A stretch of 64,000 nucleotides of DNA from Pimelobacter simplex (GCA_016803235.1 JADCLI010000006.1:62001-126000); one strand, 5' to 3'. Positions 34,008 to 42,975 are shown, counted from the first letter of the stretch. The notes: a model not told the origin generated them from the letters alone. Made by a program: numbers and translations.

Positions 34008-35024
34008 GTGCTCCTCGACCTGCAGCTGGACGCCCGCCCCGACCAGGTGCGGGGGCGCGCCCGTGAGCTCGCCGAGGCCGGCGCGGCCGGGCTGTTCACG
34101 TTCGAGGGCCCGCACGACGTCTTCCTCCCCCTCGCCGCCGTCGCCGGCGAGGTCGACGCCGACCTGATGACCAACGTCGCGATCGCGATGCCACGCTCCC
34201 CGATGCACCTGGCCCACACCGCGTGGGACCTGCAGCTGATGTCGGGTGGCCGGTTCCGGCTCGGCCTGGGCTCGCAGATCCAGCCCCACATCGAGAAGCG
34301 GTACGGCGCCCGCTGGTCGCCGCCCGCCGCGCGGATGCGCGAGATCGTCGGCGCCGTCAAGGCGATCCTGCACTCCTGGGAGACCGGCGACCGCCTGGAC
34401 TTCCGCGGCGAGCACACCACGCACACCCTGATGCCGCCGACCTTCGTCCCCGGCCCGAACCCGTACGGACCGCCGCCGGTCCTGCTCGGCGCCCTCGGCC
34501 CGCTGATGACCCGCACCGCCGCCGAGGTCGCCGACGGCCTGCTGGTGATGCCCTTCCACAGCCACCGCCACTTCCGCGAGCGCACCCTCCCCGCCATCGC
34601 CGACGGTCTCGCCCTGGCGGGCCGGTCCGCTCGCGACTTCGCCGTCCACCCCCAGGCCATCGTGGCGATGGGCCGCACGGACGGGGAGGTGAGCGCCGCG
34701 CGGGCGGGCGTGCGCGCACTGCTCGCGTTCTACGGCTCCACGCCGGCGTACCGGCCGGTCCTGGAGGTGGAGGGCTGGGCCGACCTGCAGCCCGAGCTCA
34801 ACCGGCTCTCCAAGACCGGAGACGTCCCCGCCATGACCGCGCTCGTCGACGACGCGATGCTCGACACCATCGCCGTCGCCGGCACCCCCGAGGAGTGCGC
34901 CGCCGAGATCCGCCGCCGCTTCGGCGACGTCCCCGGCGTCGAGCGGGTCTGCTGCTACTTCCCGGGCTACGACCCGCCGCTGGACCAGGTCGCCGCGCTG
35001 GCCGGGTCCCTGCGTCGCACCTGA
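34008..35024 (+). CDS. LLM class (F420-dependent type) oxidoreductase
   Basis: A 338-residue luciferase-like protein with LDLQLDARPDQV at the start, PRSPMHLAHTAWDLQ and GRFRLGLGSQIQPHIEKR, typical of the MSMEG_2256-like F420 subgroup. The start is GTG 34008; TTG 33996 is an alternative with GCGGAG 12 nt ahead. Its last codons (Arg-Arg-Thr-stop) are supplied by the palindromic repeat at 35014. It lies 45 nt after the stress-protein gene and may share its transcript. Confidence 0.85.
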   Translation: MLLDLQLDARPDQVRGRARELAEAGAAGLFTFEGPHDVFLPLAAVAGEVDADLMTNVAIAMPRSPMHLAHTAWDLQLMSGGRFRLGLGSQIQPHIEKRYGARWSPPAARMREIVGAVKAILHSWETGDRLDFRGEHTTHTLMPPTFVPGPNPYGPPPVLLGALGPLMTRTAAEVADGLLVMPFHSHRHFRERTLPAIADGLALAGRSARDFAVHPQAIVAMGRTDGEVSAARAGVRALLAFYGSTPAYRPVLEVEGWADLQPELNRLSKTGDVPAMTALVDDAMLDTIAVAGTPEECAAEIRRRFGDVPGVERVCCYFPGYDPPLDQVAALAGSLRRT

Positions 35025-35074
35025 CGAATGGGCTGTGAATTCAGCGAGATCACAGCCCATTCGTCAGGTGCGAC
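35014..35074. repeat. 61-bp palindromic element, copy 1
   Basis: Perfect 25-bp inverted arms (GTCGCACCTGACGAATGGGC at the left end) around an 11-base centre. Two further copies of exactly 61 bp lie at 55995 and 57147. It sits between converging genes, so it could act as a bidirectional terminator, and the TGA in the left arm is the stop codon of the LLM gene. Confidence 0.85.
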
Positions 35075-35083
35075 GGCCAGACC

Positions 35084-35857
35084 TCAGCCGCGGAAGGCCG
35101 GCTTCTCCTTCGCCAGGAAGGCCCTGACCCCCTCGGCGAAGTCCGGCCCGCCGTAGACCTGCCGCAGCAGCGGCTCCTCGTCGGACGGCGCCGTCTCGGT
35201 GATCGCGGCACGGCGGCGCAGCTGCTGCTTGGTGACCCGCAGGGTGACGGGTGAGGCCTGGAGGATCCCGTCCACCAGCGAGGCGACCTCGGCGTCGAGC
35301 GCCGCGCGGTCGGCGACCTCGGCGAGGATCGCGCCGGCGGCGTACGCGCGCTCGGCGGTGACCAGGCGGGAGGCGAGCAGCATCTCGCGGGTGAGGGACT
35401 CGCCGAAGACCTCGGCACAGCGGTGGAGGACCGGCGAGGACAGGGCGTTGCCGAGGGTGCGCGCGATCGGGTAGCCGAAGCGGGAGGCGGCGGTGGCGAC
35501 GCGCAGGTCGCAGTTGGTGGCGACGGCGAGTCCGCCGCCGACGCAGACGCCGTCGATCGCGGCGATGGTGACCTGCGGGAGGGCGAAGAGGCCGTCGAGC
35601 ATCTCGCGGATCCAGGTCTCGTACTCGACGGCGTCGGCCTCGAGGAAGTCGGAGATCTCGTTGCCCGCCGCGAACGCCTTGCCGCCCTCGCCCCGCAGTA
35701 CGACGACCCGCACCGACCGGTCCTCGGCCAGCTCCTGCCACAGCTCGCGCATCTCGGCGTACATCGCCTGGGTGAAGGCGTTGCGCCGCTCGGGTCGGTT
35801 GAAGGTCACCTCGACCACGGCCGGGCGGTGACGGTCGATCAGCAGGTCAGCACTCAC
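35084..35857 (-). CDS. enoyl-CoA hydratase/isomerase family protein
   Basis: A 257-residue crotonase with AFAAGNEISDF and VCVGGGLAVATNCDLR as oxyanion loops. The usual second Glu position is within FGYPIARTLGN, where Asn/Gly replace the glutamates, so hydratase activity is uncertain. The GTG at 35857 overlaps the VanZ-like stop (GTGA), so it ends a leftward run from gpgS. It is not linked by strand or position to the catabolic operon. Confidence 0.85.
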   Translation of the reverse strand: MSADLLIDRHRPAVVEVTFNRPERRNAFTQAMYAEMRELWQELAEDRSVRVVVLRGEGGKAFAAGNEISDFLEADAVEYETWIREMLDGLFALPQVTIAAIDGVCVGGGLAVATNCDLRVATAASRFGYPIARTLGNALSSPVLHRCAEVFGESLTREMLLASRLVTAERAYAAGAILAEVADRAALDAEVASLVDGILQASPVTLRVTKQQLRRRAAITETAPSDEEPLLRQVYGGPDFAEGVRAFLAKEKPAFRG

Positions 35858-36234
35858 GCCCGCGAGGGTACGGCGCTGGCGAGGGCGTCGCGCAGCCGCG
35901 TCCGGCTGGTGAGGAGCCCCAGCCCGACGCCGACGGCGTTGGCGACGGCGTCTCGCCAGTCCATCATCCGGTCCGTGGTGAGCGTGCCCTGCGCGACCTC
36001 GAGCCCGATGCCGAGCAGCACGAGGAGCGCGGCGACCACCAGCAGCGGGCGCCCCGGTCGGAACAGCTGCACGGCGCCGAGGGACAGCAGCCCGTAGACG
36101 ACCAGGTGCTGCCACTTGTCACTGGCGGGCACGTCGGGCCCGGACGGTGGGGAGCCGAGCGAGAGGACCACGACGGCGAGCACGAGCAGCAGCCAGGTCC
36201 CGAGCCACAGCCAGGGCAGGCGCAGGGCCTTCAC
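35854..36234 (-). CDS. VanZ-like membrane protein
   Basis: A 126-residue protein with about three to four membrane helices and the VanZ family signatures SDKWQHLVVYGLLS and DWRDAVANAVGVGLG. Function in the family is not settled; some members influence glycopeptide susceptibility. The GTG start overlaps the rhomboid stop. Short but of normal length for actinobacterial members. Confidence 0.82.
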   Translation of the reverse strand: MKALRLPWLWLGTWLLLVLAVVVLSLGSPPSGPDVPASDKWQHLVVYGLLSLGAVQLFRPGRPLLVVAALLVLLGIGLEVAQGTLTTDRMMDWRDAVANAVGVGLGLLTSRTRLRDALASAVPSRA

Positions 36235-36800
36235 GCCGACCGCTCGCGTACGACGAACGCGGCCGCCACGCCCGCCAGCGCGCCGAACAGGTGCCCCTGC
36301 CAGGACACGCCCGGGGTGCCGGGCAGCACGCCCCAGAGCACGCCGCCGTAGACGACGAGCACGCCCACTCCCACCACGATCTCCAGTGGGTTGCGGTCCA
36401 CGAAGCCCTGCACCACCAGGTAGGTGAGCCACCCGAAGATCAAGCCCGACGCACCGAGGTGCACGGAGTGGCTGCCCGCCACCAGCCAGACCGCGACCCC
36501 GCCGGCCAGCCAGATGATCGCCGTCGCGGCGAGCCCGCGGCCGATGCCGGTCGCGAGCGTCAGGAAGCCGAGGACCAGCGCCGGCACGGTGTTCGCGCTG
36601 AGGTGCCCCCACCCGCCGTGCAGCAGCGGTGCCGCGAGGACGCCGAGCAGGCCCTCGCCGGAGCGCGGCCGGATCCCCCAGCCGTCGAGCCGGTGCGAGG
36701 CAGCCACGTCGACGACCTCGATCCCCCACAGCAGCACGACGAAGCCGACCGCGCCGATCGCGGCCAGCTGCCAGCCCGGGCGAGCCCGCAGGTCGGTCAC
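36231..36800 (-). CDS. rhomboid family intramembrane serine protease
   Basis: A 189-residue polytopic protein. The catalytic Ser is in GASGLIFG, the His in WQGHLFGALAG, and the upstream HGGWGHLSANT loop carries the conserved His-Asn. Six helices are visible. It cleaves membrane-embedded substrates. The GTG start at 36800 overlaps the upstream stop, leaving no separate promoter. Confidence 0.9.
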   Translation of the reverse strand: MTDLRARPGWQLAAIGAVGFVVLLWGIEVVDVAASHRLDGWGIRPRSGEGLLGVLAAPLLHGGWGHLSANTVPALVLGFLTLATGIGRGLAATAIIWLAGGVAVWLVAGSHSVHLGASGLIFGWLTYLVVQGFVDRNPLEIVVGVGVLVVYGGVLWGVLPGTPGVSWQGHLFGALAGVAAAFVVRERSA

Positions 36801-37258
36801 GGCGCACTCCAGGTCGCGACCCAGTACTGCACGCCGAACGGCGCGTCGTCGTAGGTCACCTCCGCCTCGGCCAGCGACGGCAGTGCGGCCAGGCAGGCGG
36901 TGTCCGCCCACAGCTCTGCGGCCAGGGCGGCGTCGATGCCGGCGAAGGACGACCGCAGCGCGGCGTCGAACGCCTCGGCCCGCGGGTCGAAGTGCCCGGG
37001 CGCCTTCTCGGTGCGCATCGCCGAGCCGTTGCCGACCACGAGCAGGCCGGTCTCCGCCTCCTCGACGACGAGCGCCCCGACCTCGGCCGCCAGGGAGGCG
37101 CCGACCCGCGCTCCCGACGGCCCCGACGCGAGAACCCGGACCCGCGGACCCAGTCCGGAGACCGCGGCCAGGCAGGCCGCGCGCAGGTCGGCGACCGGGT
37201 CCTGCAGGGACGCGTACGCCGGCAGCAGCGCCGGGACGCCCGGCACGAGGGCGATCAC
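36797..37258 (-). CDS. class III extradiol dioxygenase subunit B-like domain protein
   Basis: A 153-residue protein resembling the LigB/MEMO fold: opening ALVPGVPALLP and central VVVEEAETGLLVVGNGSA. The iron-binding His residues of true LigB enzymes are not evident, so dioxygenase activity is doubtful. It is coupled by GTGA to folP2, an arrangement I would expect to be conserved in relatives. Function unknown. Confidence 0.6.
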   Translation of the reverse strand: MIALVPGVPALLPAYASLQDPVADLRAACLAAVSGLGPRVRVLASGPSGARVGASLAAEVGALVVEEAETGLLVVGNGSAMRTEKAPGHFDPRAEAFDAALRSSFAGIDAALAAELWADTACLAALPSLAEAEVTYDDAPFGVQYWVATWSAP

Positions 37259-38112
37259 TGGAGGCCCCGGATCGCGCGCAGCGGCGGTCGTCGCCCGGCG
37301 ATCGACCACACCATGTCGACGGTCTGCCGGGTCTCGACGACCTGGTGGACCCGGTAGATCCGGGCGCCGGCGAGCGCGCAGACCGAGGTGGCCGCGAGGG
37401 TGCCGAGCAGCCGCTCGCCGACCTCGAGCCCGAGGGTCTCGCCGACGAAGTCCTTGTTGGACAGCGACACCAGCACCGGCCAACCGGTCGCGACCATCTC
37501 CTCGAGCCGCCGGGTGACCTCGAGCGAGTGGAAGGTGTTCTTGCCGAAGTCGTGGGCCGGGTCGATCACGATCGACTCCCGGGCGACTCCGGCGGCCAGC
37601 GCCCGCTCGGCGTAGGCGACCGTGTCGGCGATCGCGGAGGCGACCACGTCGTCGTACTCGATCCGGTAGGGGCGGGTCCGCGGCGTCACGCCGCCGGTGT
37701 GGGTGCAGACGATCGCCGCGTCGTACTGCGCCGCGACGTCGACCAGCTCCGGGTCGGCGCCGCCCCACGCGTCGTTGAGGACGTCGGCGCCCGCCGCGCA
37801 CACGGCGGCGCCGACCTCGGCGCGCCAGGTGTCGACGGAGATGACGAGGTCCGGGTAGGTCTCGCGGACGCGGGCGACGAAGTCGACGACCCGGTCCTTC
37901 TCCTCGGCGGCCGAGATCTCGGCGCCGGGCGCGGCCTTGATGCCGCCGATGTCGACGATCTCGGCGCCCTGGGCGACCACCTCGGCGACCCGCGCGAACG
38001 CGGCGTTCTCGGCCCAGGTCGCGCCCTTGTCGAAGAACGAGTCCGGCGTCCGGTTGACGATCGCCATCATCAGCGCCTCGTCGTCGCCGAACGCGTGCTG
38101 TCCGAGCCTCAC
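37255..38112 (-). CDS. folP2: dihydropteroate synthase-like protein (FolP2 type)
   Basis: A 285-residue TIM barrel with MAIVNRTPDSFFDKGATW, ISVDTWRAEV, DPAHDFGKNTFHSLE and LSNKDFVGETLG. These are the wording of mycobacterial FolP2 (Rv1207), which sits next to gpgS in M. tuberculosis as here; FolP2 proteins are thought not to supply the main dihydropteroate synthase. The canonical NVTPDSF is NRTPDSF. GTGA overlap with gpgS. Confidence 0.88.
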   Translation of the reverse strand: MRLGQHAFGDDEALMMAIVNRTPDSFFDKGATWAENAAFARVAEVVAQGAEIVDIGGIKAAPGAEISAAEEKDRVVDFVARVRETYPDLVISVDTWRAEVGAAVCAAGADVLNDAWGGADPELVDVAAQYDAAIVCTHTGGVTPRTRPYRIEYDDVVASAIADTVAYAERALAAGVARESIVIDPAHDFGKNTFHSLEVTRRLEEMVATGWPVLVSLSNKDFVGETLGLEVGERLLGTLAATSVCALAGARIYRVHQVVETRQTVDMVWSIAGRRPPLRAIRGLQ

Positions 38113-39053
38113 AGGTACGCCTCCGCCGCCGGTCGCTCGAGGGTCGGTACGACGCGCTCCACCGGCTCGAGCCCGCGCAGGTACTGTCGCAGCACCGCCT
38201 GGGTCGCCACGCAACGACCGGAATTGTCGCCATCGGTCGCCCCGGACGACGAATCCGGTAGTGGAACCGCGAGACCGGCCCGCGCCAGCGCAGCCGCGAG
38301 GATCTGGGTGGCCATGCCGCCGAGGTCGCGCAGCGCCTGGTGCCGGTGGGCGCGCACGCCGAGGTCGACCTGGGCGATCGCGTCGGTTCCGCCGAGACGC
38401 ACCGTGTCGACGAGCGCCGCCAGCTCGACGGCGTACCCGGTCGGGACGGACAGCCCCGCGAACCAGGGACGACGCACCGCCCACTCCCCCGCGAGCGGTT
38501 GCACGAGGTCGGCCAAGGAGGGGAAGAGCAGTGCGATCAGCGGCCGGGCGACGAGCTCGGTGACCCGCCCGCCCTCGAGCGGGCCGTCGGCGCCGGGCCG
38601 GTCGTAGAAGCCCTTGACCAGCTGCACCTCGGGCCGGTGCAGGAGCGGGCCGAGCAGGCCGGGCACGAAGTGGGTGTCCCAGTCGTGGAGGTCGGCGTCC
38701 ATGAACACGACCAGGTCGCCGGTGGTGACGAACAGCGACTTCCACATCGCCTCGCCCTTTCCCGGGTGGGTGCCGAGGTCGGGACGGATCTCGGCCGAGC
38801 GGTGGACGCGCGCACCGGCGGACTCGGCGACGGCGTAGGTGTCGTCGACGGAGTCGCTGTCGATGACGACCACCTCGTCGACGAGGGCGACGGTGTCCAT
38901 CAGGGCCGCGCGGACCCGGGACACGACGGCGCCGACCGTGGCGGCCTCGTTGCGGGCGGGGACGACGAGGCTGACCCGCTGGCCGGTGGCCTCCTTCTGC
39001 CCCAGCAGCCCCTCGAGGGCCCAGTCGTCCCAGTGGCCCGCCCGGATCCCCAT
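38109..39053 (-). CDS. gpgS: glucosyl-3-phosphoglycerate synthase
   Basis: A 314-residue GT81-type glycosyltransferase: SLVVPARNEAATVG start, PGKGEAMWKSL, metal-binding FMDADLHDW (DxD), and the AGEWAVRRPWFAGLSVPTGYAVE acceptor region. It transfers glucose from a nucleotide sugar to 3-phosphoglycerate, the first step to glucosylglycerate and methylglucose lipopolysaccharides. ATG 39053 is preferred over TTG 39062. The neighbour folP2 is conserved with mycobacteria. Confidence 0.93.
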   Translation of the reverse strand: MGIRAGHWDDWALEGLLGQKEATGQRVSLVVPARNEAATVGAVVSRVRAALMDTVALVDEVVVIDSDSVDDTYAVAESAGARVHRSAEIRPDLGTHPGKGEAMWKSLFVTTGDLVVFMDADLHDWDTHFVPGLLGPLLHRPEVQLVKGFYDRPGADGPLEGGRVTELVARPLIALLFPSLADLVQPLAGEWAVRRPWFAGLSVPTGYAVELAALVDTVRLGGTDAIAQVDLGVRAHRHQALRDLGGMATQILAAALARAGLAVPLPDSSSGATDGDNSGRCVATQAVLRQYLRGLEPVERVVPTLERPAAEAYL

Positions 39054-39170
39054 GCCGGCCAACCTACCCCGCGCATTCGAGGCTTCGATCGCCTCCCCAA
39101 CCCCCGACCCCGGTGTTAGTGTCGAAGGGTCTCGGGAAATGTGGGTGCTCCCTCACTCCTGGAGTTGGTC

Positions 39171-39359
39171 ATGTCGTTTCGCCGTTTCCGACGCAAGGTG
39201 CGCTGCGTGCTCAAGCACGGGCCTCGCGGGTGTCCGCACATCGAGCGGCACACCCGCCGCCCGAGGCGACGCGCGCCCGCGCAGCCGAGTGAGGGTCCGG
39301 CCCGGATGCCGGCGGCACCGCTCGAGGCGCCCTCACTCGGGAGGCACGCCCGCAGCTGA
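39171..39359 (+). CDS. small Arg-rich ORF (hypothetical)
   Basis: A 62-residue ORF in the 431-bp gap between gpgS and the amidase gene. ATG 39171 has GGAG six bases upstream. The product is strongly basic (MSFRRFRRKVRCVLKHG start), with no family match that I can make. The rest of the gap (39054-39170 and 39360-39484) holds no confident gene. Confidence 0.3.
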   Translation: MSFRRFRRKVRCVLKHGPRGCPHIERHTRRPRRRAPAQPSEGPARMPAAPLEAPSLGRHARS

Positions 39360-39484
39360 CCAGCCGGGCGTGCGGTCGTCCCAGCGCAGCAGCGTCGGCC
39401 CGTCGCGCTCGCCGGCCACGGCCTCGTTGTCCGCCCGGTACCGCTCGAGGTCGTCGGCGCCGACCCGGTCGGCGCGGACCGCCC

Positions 39485-40309
39485 TCAGGCCCCCAGGAAG
39501 CTGCGGACCGCCGTGACCACGGCGCGCGCGTAGCGCCGCCGTCCGGCGTCGCTCTCCATCACCGCCGCGTCGTCGGCGTCGCGCATGTTGCCGAGCTCGG
39601 CCATCACCACCGGGACGTCGGAGTGGTTGAGGGTGCCGAGGTCGGTGCGGACGTCGATGCCCTCGTCGCCGACGTACGTCGACGGGGCGAACCCGGCGCC
39701 GACGAGGGCATCGCGCAGGGCGAGCGCCAGCCCCTCCGAGGCAGCGGCCACGTCGTCGGTCCAGCCGCTGCGCTCGCCGGGCCGGATCACGTGGAAGCCG
39801 TGCGCCGTGGAGGAGCGGACGCCGTCGGCGTGCAGGCTGATCCGCAGGTCGGCGGTGGGCCCCGGCTCCCCCGGGTTGCCGATCCGGCCCCGCTCGTCGA
39901 TGCACGGCCCCCACTGCGCGACGGAGTTGTCGTCGCGGGTCAGCACCACGCGCGCGCCGAGCGCACGCAGCCGGCGCCGTACCTCCACCGCCACCTGCCA
40001 GGTGAAGGTCGCCTCCGGGTAGCCGTCGTCGCTCGCGGTGCCGGTGGTGTTGCAGGCCTTGTCGAACCCACCCGCGTCGACCAGCCGGTTGATCTCGCCC
40101 GGGAACCGCGCGTTGCCCAGCTGATGTCCCGGGTCGAGGACGACGACCCGGCCCGCGAGGGGGACGGGCGCGGCGGTCGGGGCGGTGGGCGCGCTCGGCA
40201 GCACCGACGACACCCTCGGCGAGGGCTGCGGCGTACCTCCCGGGTCGTCCGCCGCGCACCCCGTCACCAGGAGTGCCACGGCGAGCAGGACGGCGGGCCG
40301 GGGGCTCAC
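39485..40309 (-). CDS. N-acetylmuramoyl-L-alanine amidase (Amidase_3), lipoprotein
   Basis: A 274-residue exported enzyme. Signal peptide with lipobox VTGC (C18), a Pro/Ser/Thr-rich linker, then Amidase_3: VVVLDPGHQLGN (zinc His), a Glu in PEATFTWQVA, ISLHADG (zinc His) and the late catalytic Glu in MAELGNMRD. It cleaves the amide between muramic acid and the stem peptide. The GTG start overlaps the galE stop (GTGA). Confidence 0.9.
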   Translation of the reverse strand: MSPRPAVLLAVALLVTGCAADDPGGTPQPSPRVSSVLPSAPTAPTAAPVPLAGRVVVLDPGHQLGNARFPGEINRLVDAGGFDKACNTTGTASDDGYPEATFTWQVAVEVRRRLRALGARVVLTRDDNSVAQWGPCIDERGRIGNPGEPGPTADLRISLHADGVRSSTAHGFHVIRPGERSGWTDDVAAASEGLALALRDALVGAGFAPSTYVGDEGIDVRTDLGTLNHSDVPVVMAELGNMRDADDAAVMESDAGRRRYARAVVTAVRSFLGA

Positions 40310-41310
40310 GCGTACCCCAGCACGTCCTTCCGCTTCTCCCCCCACGCGAGAGCGGACGCGATGGCCTCGTCGAGCGACAGCTCGGTCCGCCACCCGAGCA
40401 GCTCGAGCGCCTTGTCGGCGTTGGCGTACGCACCGGCGGCGTCGCCGGGACGTGCCGGCGCCTCGACGACGGGGACCGGCTTCCCGACCACCCGCTCCAC
40501 GGCCGCGAGCAGCTCGCGCACGGTCACACCGTCGCCGGAGCCGAGGTTGATGTAGGTGTACGGCGCCTCGACCTTGGCCAGCACGGCGTCGAACTCCTCG
40601 ATCGCGCGCACGTGCGCTCGGGCCAGGTCCCACACGTGGATGTAGTCGCGGATGCCCGTGCCGTCGCGGGTCGGGTGGTCGGTGCCGGTGAGGGTGAAGC
40701 TCTCGCGGTAGCCCAGCGCCGTCTGCGCCATCAGCGGCACCACGTGGGTCGCGTCGCGCAGGTGGTAGCCGGTCGTCAGGTCCGGGTCGGCACCGATCGG
40801 GTTGAAGTAGCGCAGGATGATCGCCCGCAGGTCGGTGGCCTTCGCGAGGTCCTCGAGGACCTGCTCCATCATCCGCTTGGTGCGGGCGTACGGCGAGGTC
40901 GGGTCGACCGCGTCCTCCTCGGTCACCTCGAACCGGGGCGTGAGCGCGTACAGCGAGGCCGTCGAGGAGAACAGGATCCTCGGCTTGCCCAGCGCCGTGA
41001 GCTCGTCGAACATCTCGAGGGACTTCGCCACGTTGTCGCGGTAGTACTCGTAGGGCAGCGCGACCGACTCCGGTACGACGATCCGCGCCGCCATGTGCAC
41101 GGTGGCGTCGAGGTCCGGGTGCTCGGCGACGATCCGGCGCAGCAGCGCCCGGTCCGCGACGTCGCCCTCGTAGAAGGCCCGGTCGCCGACGTAGGCCCGC
41201 GGCCCGCTCAGCAGCGAGTCGAGGATGACCGGCGTGTGCCCGGCCTGCTCGAGGGCCCGGGCCGTGATCGATCCGAGGTAGCCGGCGCCGCCGGTCACGA
41301 GAACCTTCAT
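40306..41310 (-). CDS. galE: UDP-glucose 4-epimerase
   Basis: A 334-residue extended SDR with GGAGYLGS cofactor loop, the Ser in FSSTASLYA, YARTK catalytic Tyr/Lys and RYFNPIGADP, all normal for GalE. It interconverts UDP-glucose and UDP-galactose for polysaccharide synthesis. ATG 41310 is the only good start. It diverges from manA. Confidence 0.93.
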   Translation of the reverse strand: MKVLVTGGAGYLGSITARALEQAGHTPVILDSLLSGPRAYVGDRAFYEGDVADRALLRRIVAEHPDLDATVHMAARIVVPESVALPYEYYRDNVAKSLEMFDELTALGKPRILFSSTASLYALTPRFEVTEEDAVDPTSPYARTKRMMEQVLEDLAKATDLRAIILRYFNPIGADPDLTTGYHLRDATHVVPLMAQTALGYRESFTLTGTDHPTRDGTGIRDYIHVWDLARAHVRAIEEFDAVLAKVEAPYTYINLGSGDGVTVRELLAAVERVVGKPVPVVEAPARPGDAAGAYANADKALELLGWRTELSLDEAIASALAWGEKRKDVLGYA

Positions 41311-41416
41311 GCCCCGACCCTACTGAGGCCCGGATGACCGGGTTCGGGCGATGCGCGGCGCCGTTCACGCCCCGCCAGTAAAGTCCTCGTGTCCGCCGCT
41401 CCCCCTGGAGGTCTCC

Positions 41417-42598
41417 TTGCTCGCGCTCGACTGCGCCACCCAGTCCTACGACTGGGGCTCTGCCGACGCCATCCCGGGCTTCCTGCGCCGCGATGCCGAC
41501 GGCCGGCGCGTGGCCGAGGTGTGGATCGGCACGCATCCCCTCGGCACGGCGCAGGTCGTCGACGCCACCGGCGCGAAGCGCCCCCTGACCGAGGTGTCCG
41601 GCGAGCTGGGCTTCATGCTCAAGGTGCTCGCCGCCGACCGGCCGCTGTCGATCCAGGTGCACCCGGACGCCACCCGGGCCGCCGCCGGCTTCGCCGCAGA
41701 GGAGGCGGCCGGGATCGCCATCGACGCGCCCGAGCGAGTCTTCAAGGACCCCCACCCCAAGCCGGAGATGGTCTACGCGCTGTCGACCTTCGACACCCTG
41801 GTCGGGCTGCGGCGCACCTCGGAGATCATGCGGGTGCTCAACGCGCTCGACCACCCGCTGGCCGACGACCTGATGGCCGGACTGGTGGAGAACAGCGGCT
41901 TCCCCGGCATCGTGCGGCTGATCGAGGGACTTCTCGACTCGCCGCCGGCGGCGGACGTGGTGGGTGAGGTCGCCCTGGCCTGCCAGAAGGCGCTCGACGC
42001 GGGCCTCGACGTGAAGCGCGCGTTCGAGACCGCGGTCGAGCTCGCCGAGTCCAACCCCGGCGACGTGGGCGTCATCGTCTCGCTGCTGATGAACCGGCTC
42101 ACGCTGCAGGCCGGCGAGGCGGCGTACCTCGCGACCGGGATCATCCACGCGCACCTGCGCGGGATGTGCCTGGAGGTGATGGTGTCCTCCGACAACGTGC
42201 TGCGGGCCGGGCTGACCAGCAAGCACGTCGACCCGCACGGCCTGGTCCGCTGCCTGGAGGAGGGCACCTCACGCGCGGCCCGGGTCGAGCCGATCGTGTT
42301 CAACTACTCGACCGACGTGTTCAGCCCGAGCGACGACTTCGCGCTGTCGGTCACCCAGAGCTCCCCTGCCGACCCGGCGGGCGTGGTCCTGCCCGCGTCG
42401 GGCCCGCGGCTGCTGGTCTGCACCGGCGGCTCGGTCGCGCTGGCCAACCGGCGCGACGAGGTGCTGCGGATGGGGCGCGGCGACGTCGCGTACGCCGACG
42501 CCGGCGACGGCGAGCTGCGGGTCGCCGGGACGGGCGAGATCGCCCAGGCGTTCGTGCCGACCACGACCACCCGCGGCCAGCTCTTCGACCTGCTCTGA
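41417..42598 (+). CDS. manA: mannose-6-phosphate isomerase, class I
   Basis: A 393-residue cupin-type isomerase: SYDWGS near the start, GTHPLG, the zinc sites in SIQVHPDA and HPKPEMVYAL, and GIIHAHLRG with VMVSSDNVLRAGLT. It supplies mannose-6-phosphate for GDP-mannose. The TTG at 41417 is chosen since CTGGAGG is six bases upstream and the protein begins, as in the family, about ten residues before SYDWGS; longer readings lack a ribosome site. Confidence 0.92.
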   Translation: MLALDCATQSYDWGSADAIPGFLRRDADGRRVAEVWIGTHPLGTAQVVDATGAKRPLTEVSGELGFMLKVLAADRPLSIQVHPDATRAAAGFAAEEAAGIAIDAPERVFKDPHPKPEMVYALSTFDTLVGLRRTSEIMRVLNALDHPLADDLMAGLVENSGFPGIVRLIEGLLDSPPAADVVGEVALACQKALDAGLDVKRAFETAVELAESNPGDVGVIVSLLMNRLTLQAGEAAYLATGIIHAHLRGMCLEVMVSSDNVLRAGLTSKHVDPHGLVRCLEEGTSRAARVEPIVFNYSTDVFSPSDDFALSVTQSSPADPAGVVLPASGPRLLVCTGGSVALANRRDEVLRMGRGDVAYADAGDGELRVAGTGEIAQAFVPTTTTRGQLFDLL

Positions 42599-42623
42599 GG
42601 CAGGCGCCTACCAGGGGCGCGGG

Positions 42624-42944
42624 TCAGCGGCGGCGCAGGCCCGCGAGCGCCGGACGGACGTCGGCGAGGTAGACCAGCGCGGCGACGAGCAGCGCCAGGT
42701 TGATCAGGCTCAACGGCACCGGCACGACCTGGATCAGCAGGCCCACCCCGAGGATCGCGCACCATGCCGGCTTCGACATCTTGTCGGCGGCGGAGTACGA
42801 CTCGGCGGAGTACAGCAGGGCGCTGACGAAGGCGAAGATCTTGATCGCGAGCAGCGCGAACGAGACGCCGACGAAGATCCACGCCTCGATGTCGGCTCCC
42901 ACGCCGAGCCAGGACGGCAGCGGGGGGACGAAGGCATCGCTCAT
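42624..42944 (-). CDS. DUF2516 family membrane protein
   Basis: A 106-residue protein with two or three helices (WIFVGVSFALLAIKIFAFVSALLY and the later ILGVGLLIQVVPVP). The YSAADKMSKPAWCAIL loop is typical of DUF2516. It follows the HbhA-like gene, as Rv0476 follows hbhA in M. tuberculosis, but a strong terminator lies between. Function unknown. Confidence 0.85.
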   Translation of the reverse strand: MSDAFVPPLPSWLGVGADIEAWIFVGVSFALLAIKIFAFVSALLYSAESYSAADKMSKPAWCAILGVGLLIQVVPVPLSLINLALLVAALVYLADVRPALAGLRRR

Positions 42945-42975
42945 GCCCCCAGCCTAGATGAGACCGGAAGACGCG

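Noticed and set aside
34981..35100. Perfect inverted repeat first read as an ordinary rho-independent terminator
   Set aside because: Two other copies with the same 61-bp length and arms exist, and there is no T-tract, so it is described as a repeat that may also terminate.
36797..37258. Calling the LigB-like protein a functional extradiol dioxygenase
   Set aside because: The iron-ligand His residues are not apparent and its neighbours are folP2 and rhomboid genes, not aromatic catabolism.
39333..39484. Protein-like frame on the minus strand after the amidase stop (residues such as DDLERYRADNEAVAGERDG)
   Set aside because: Composition looks coding, but there is no usable start codon or ribosome site; only a CTG overlapping the amidase stop or an internal GTG is available. 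Could be a remnant, not listed as a gene.
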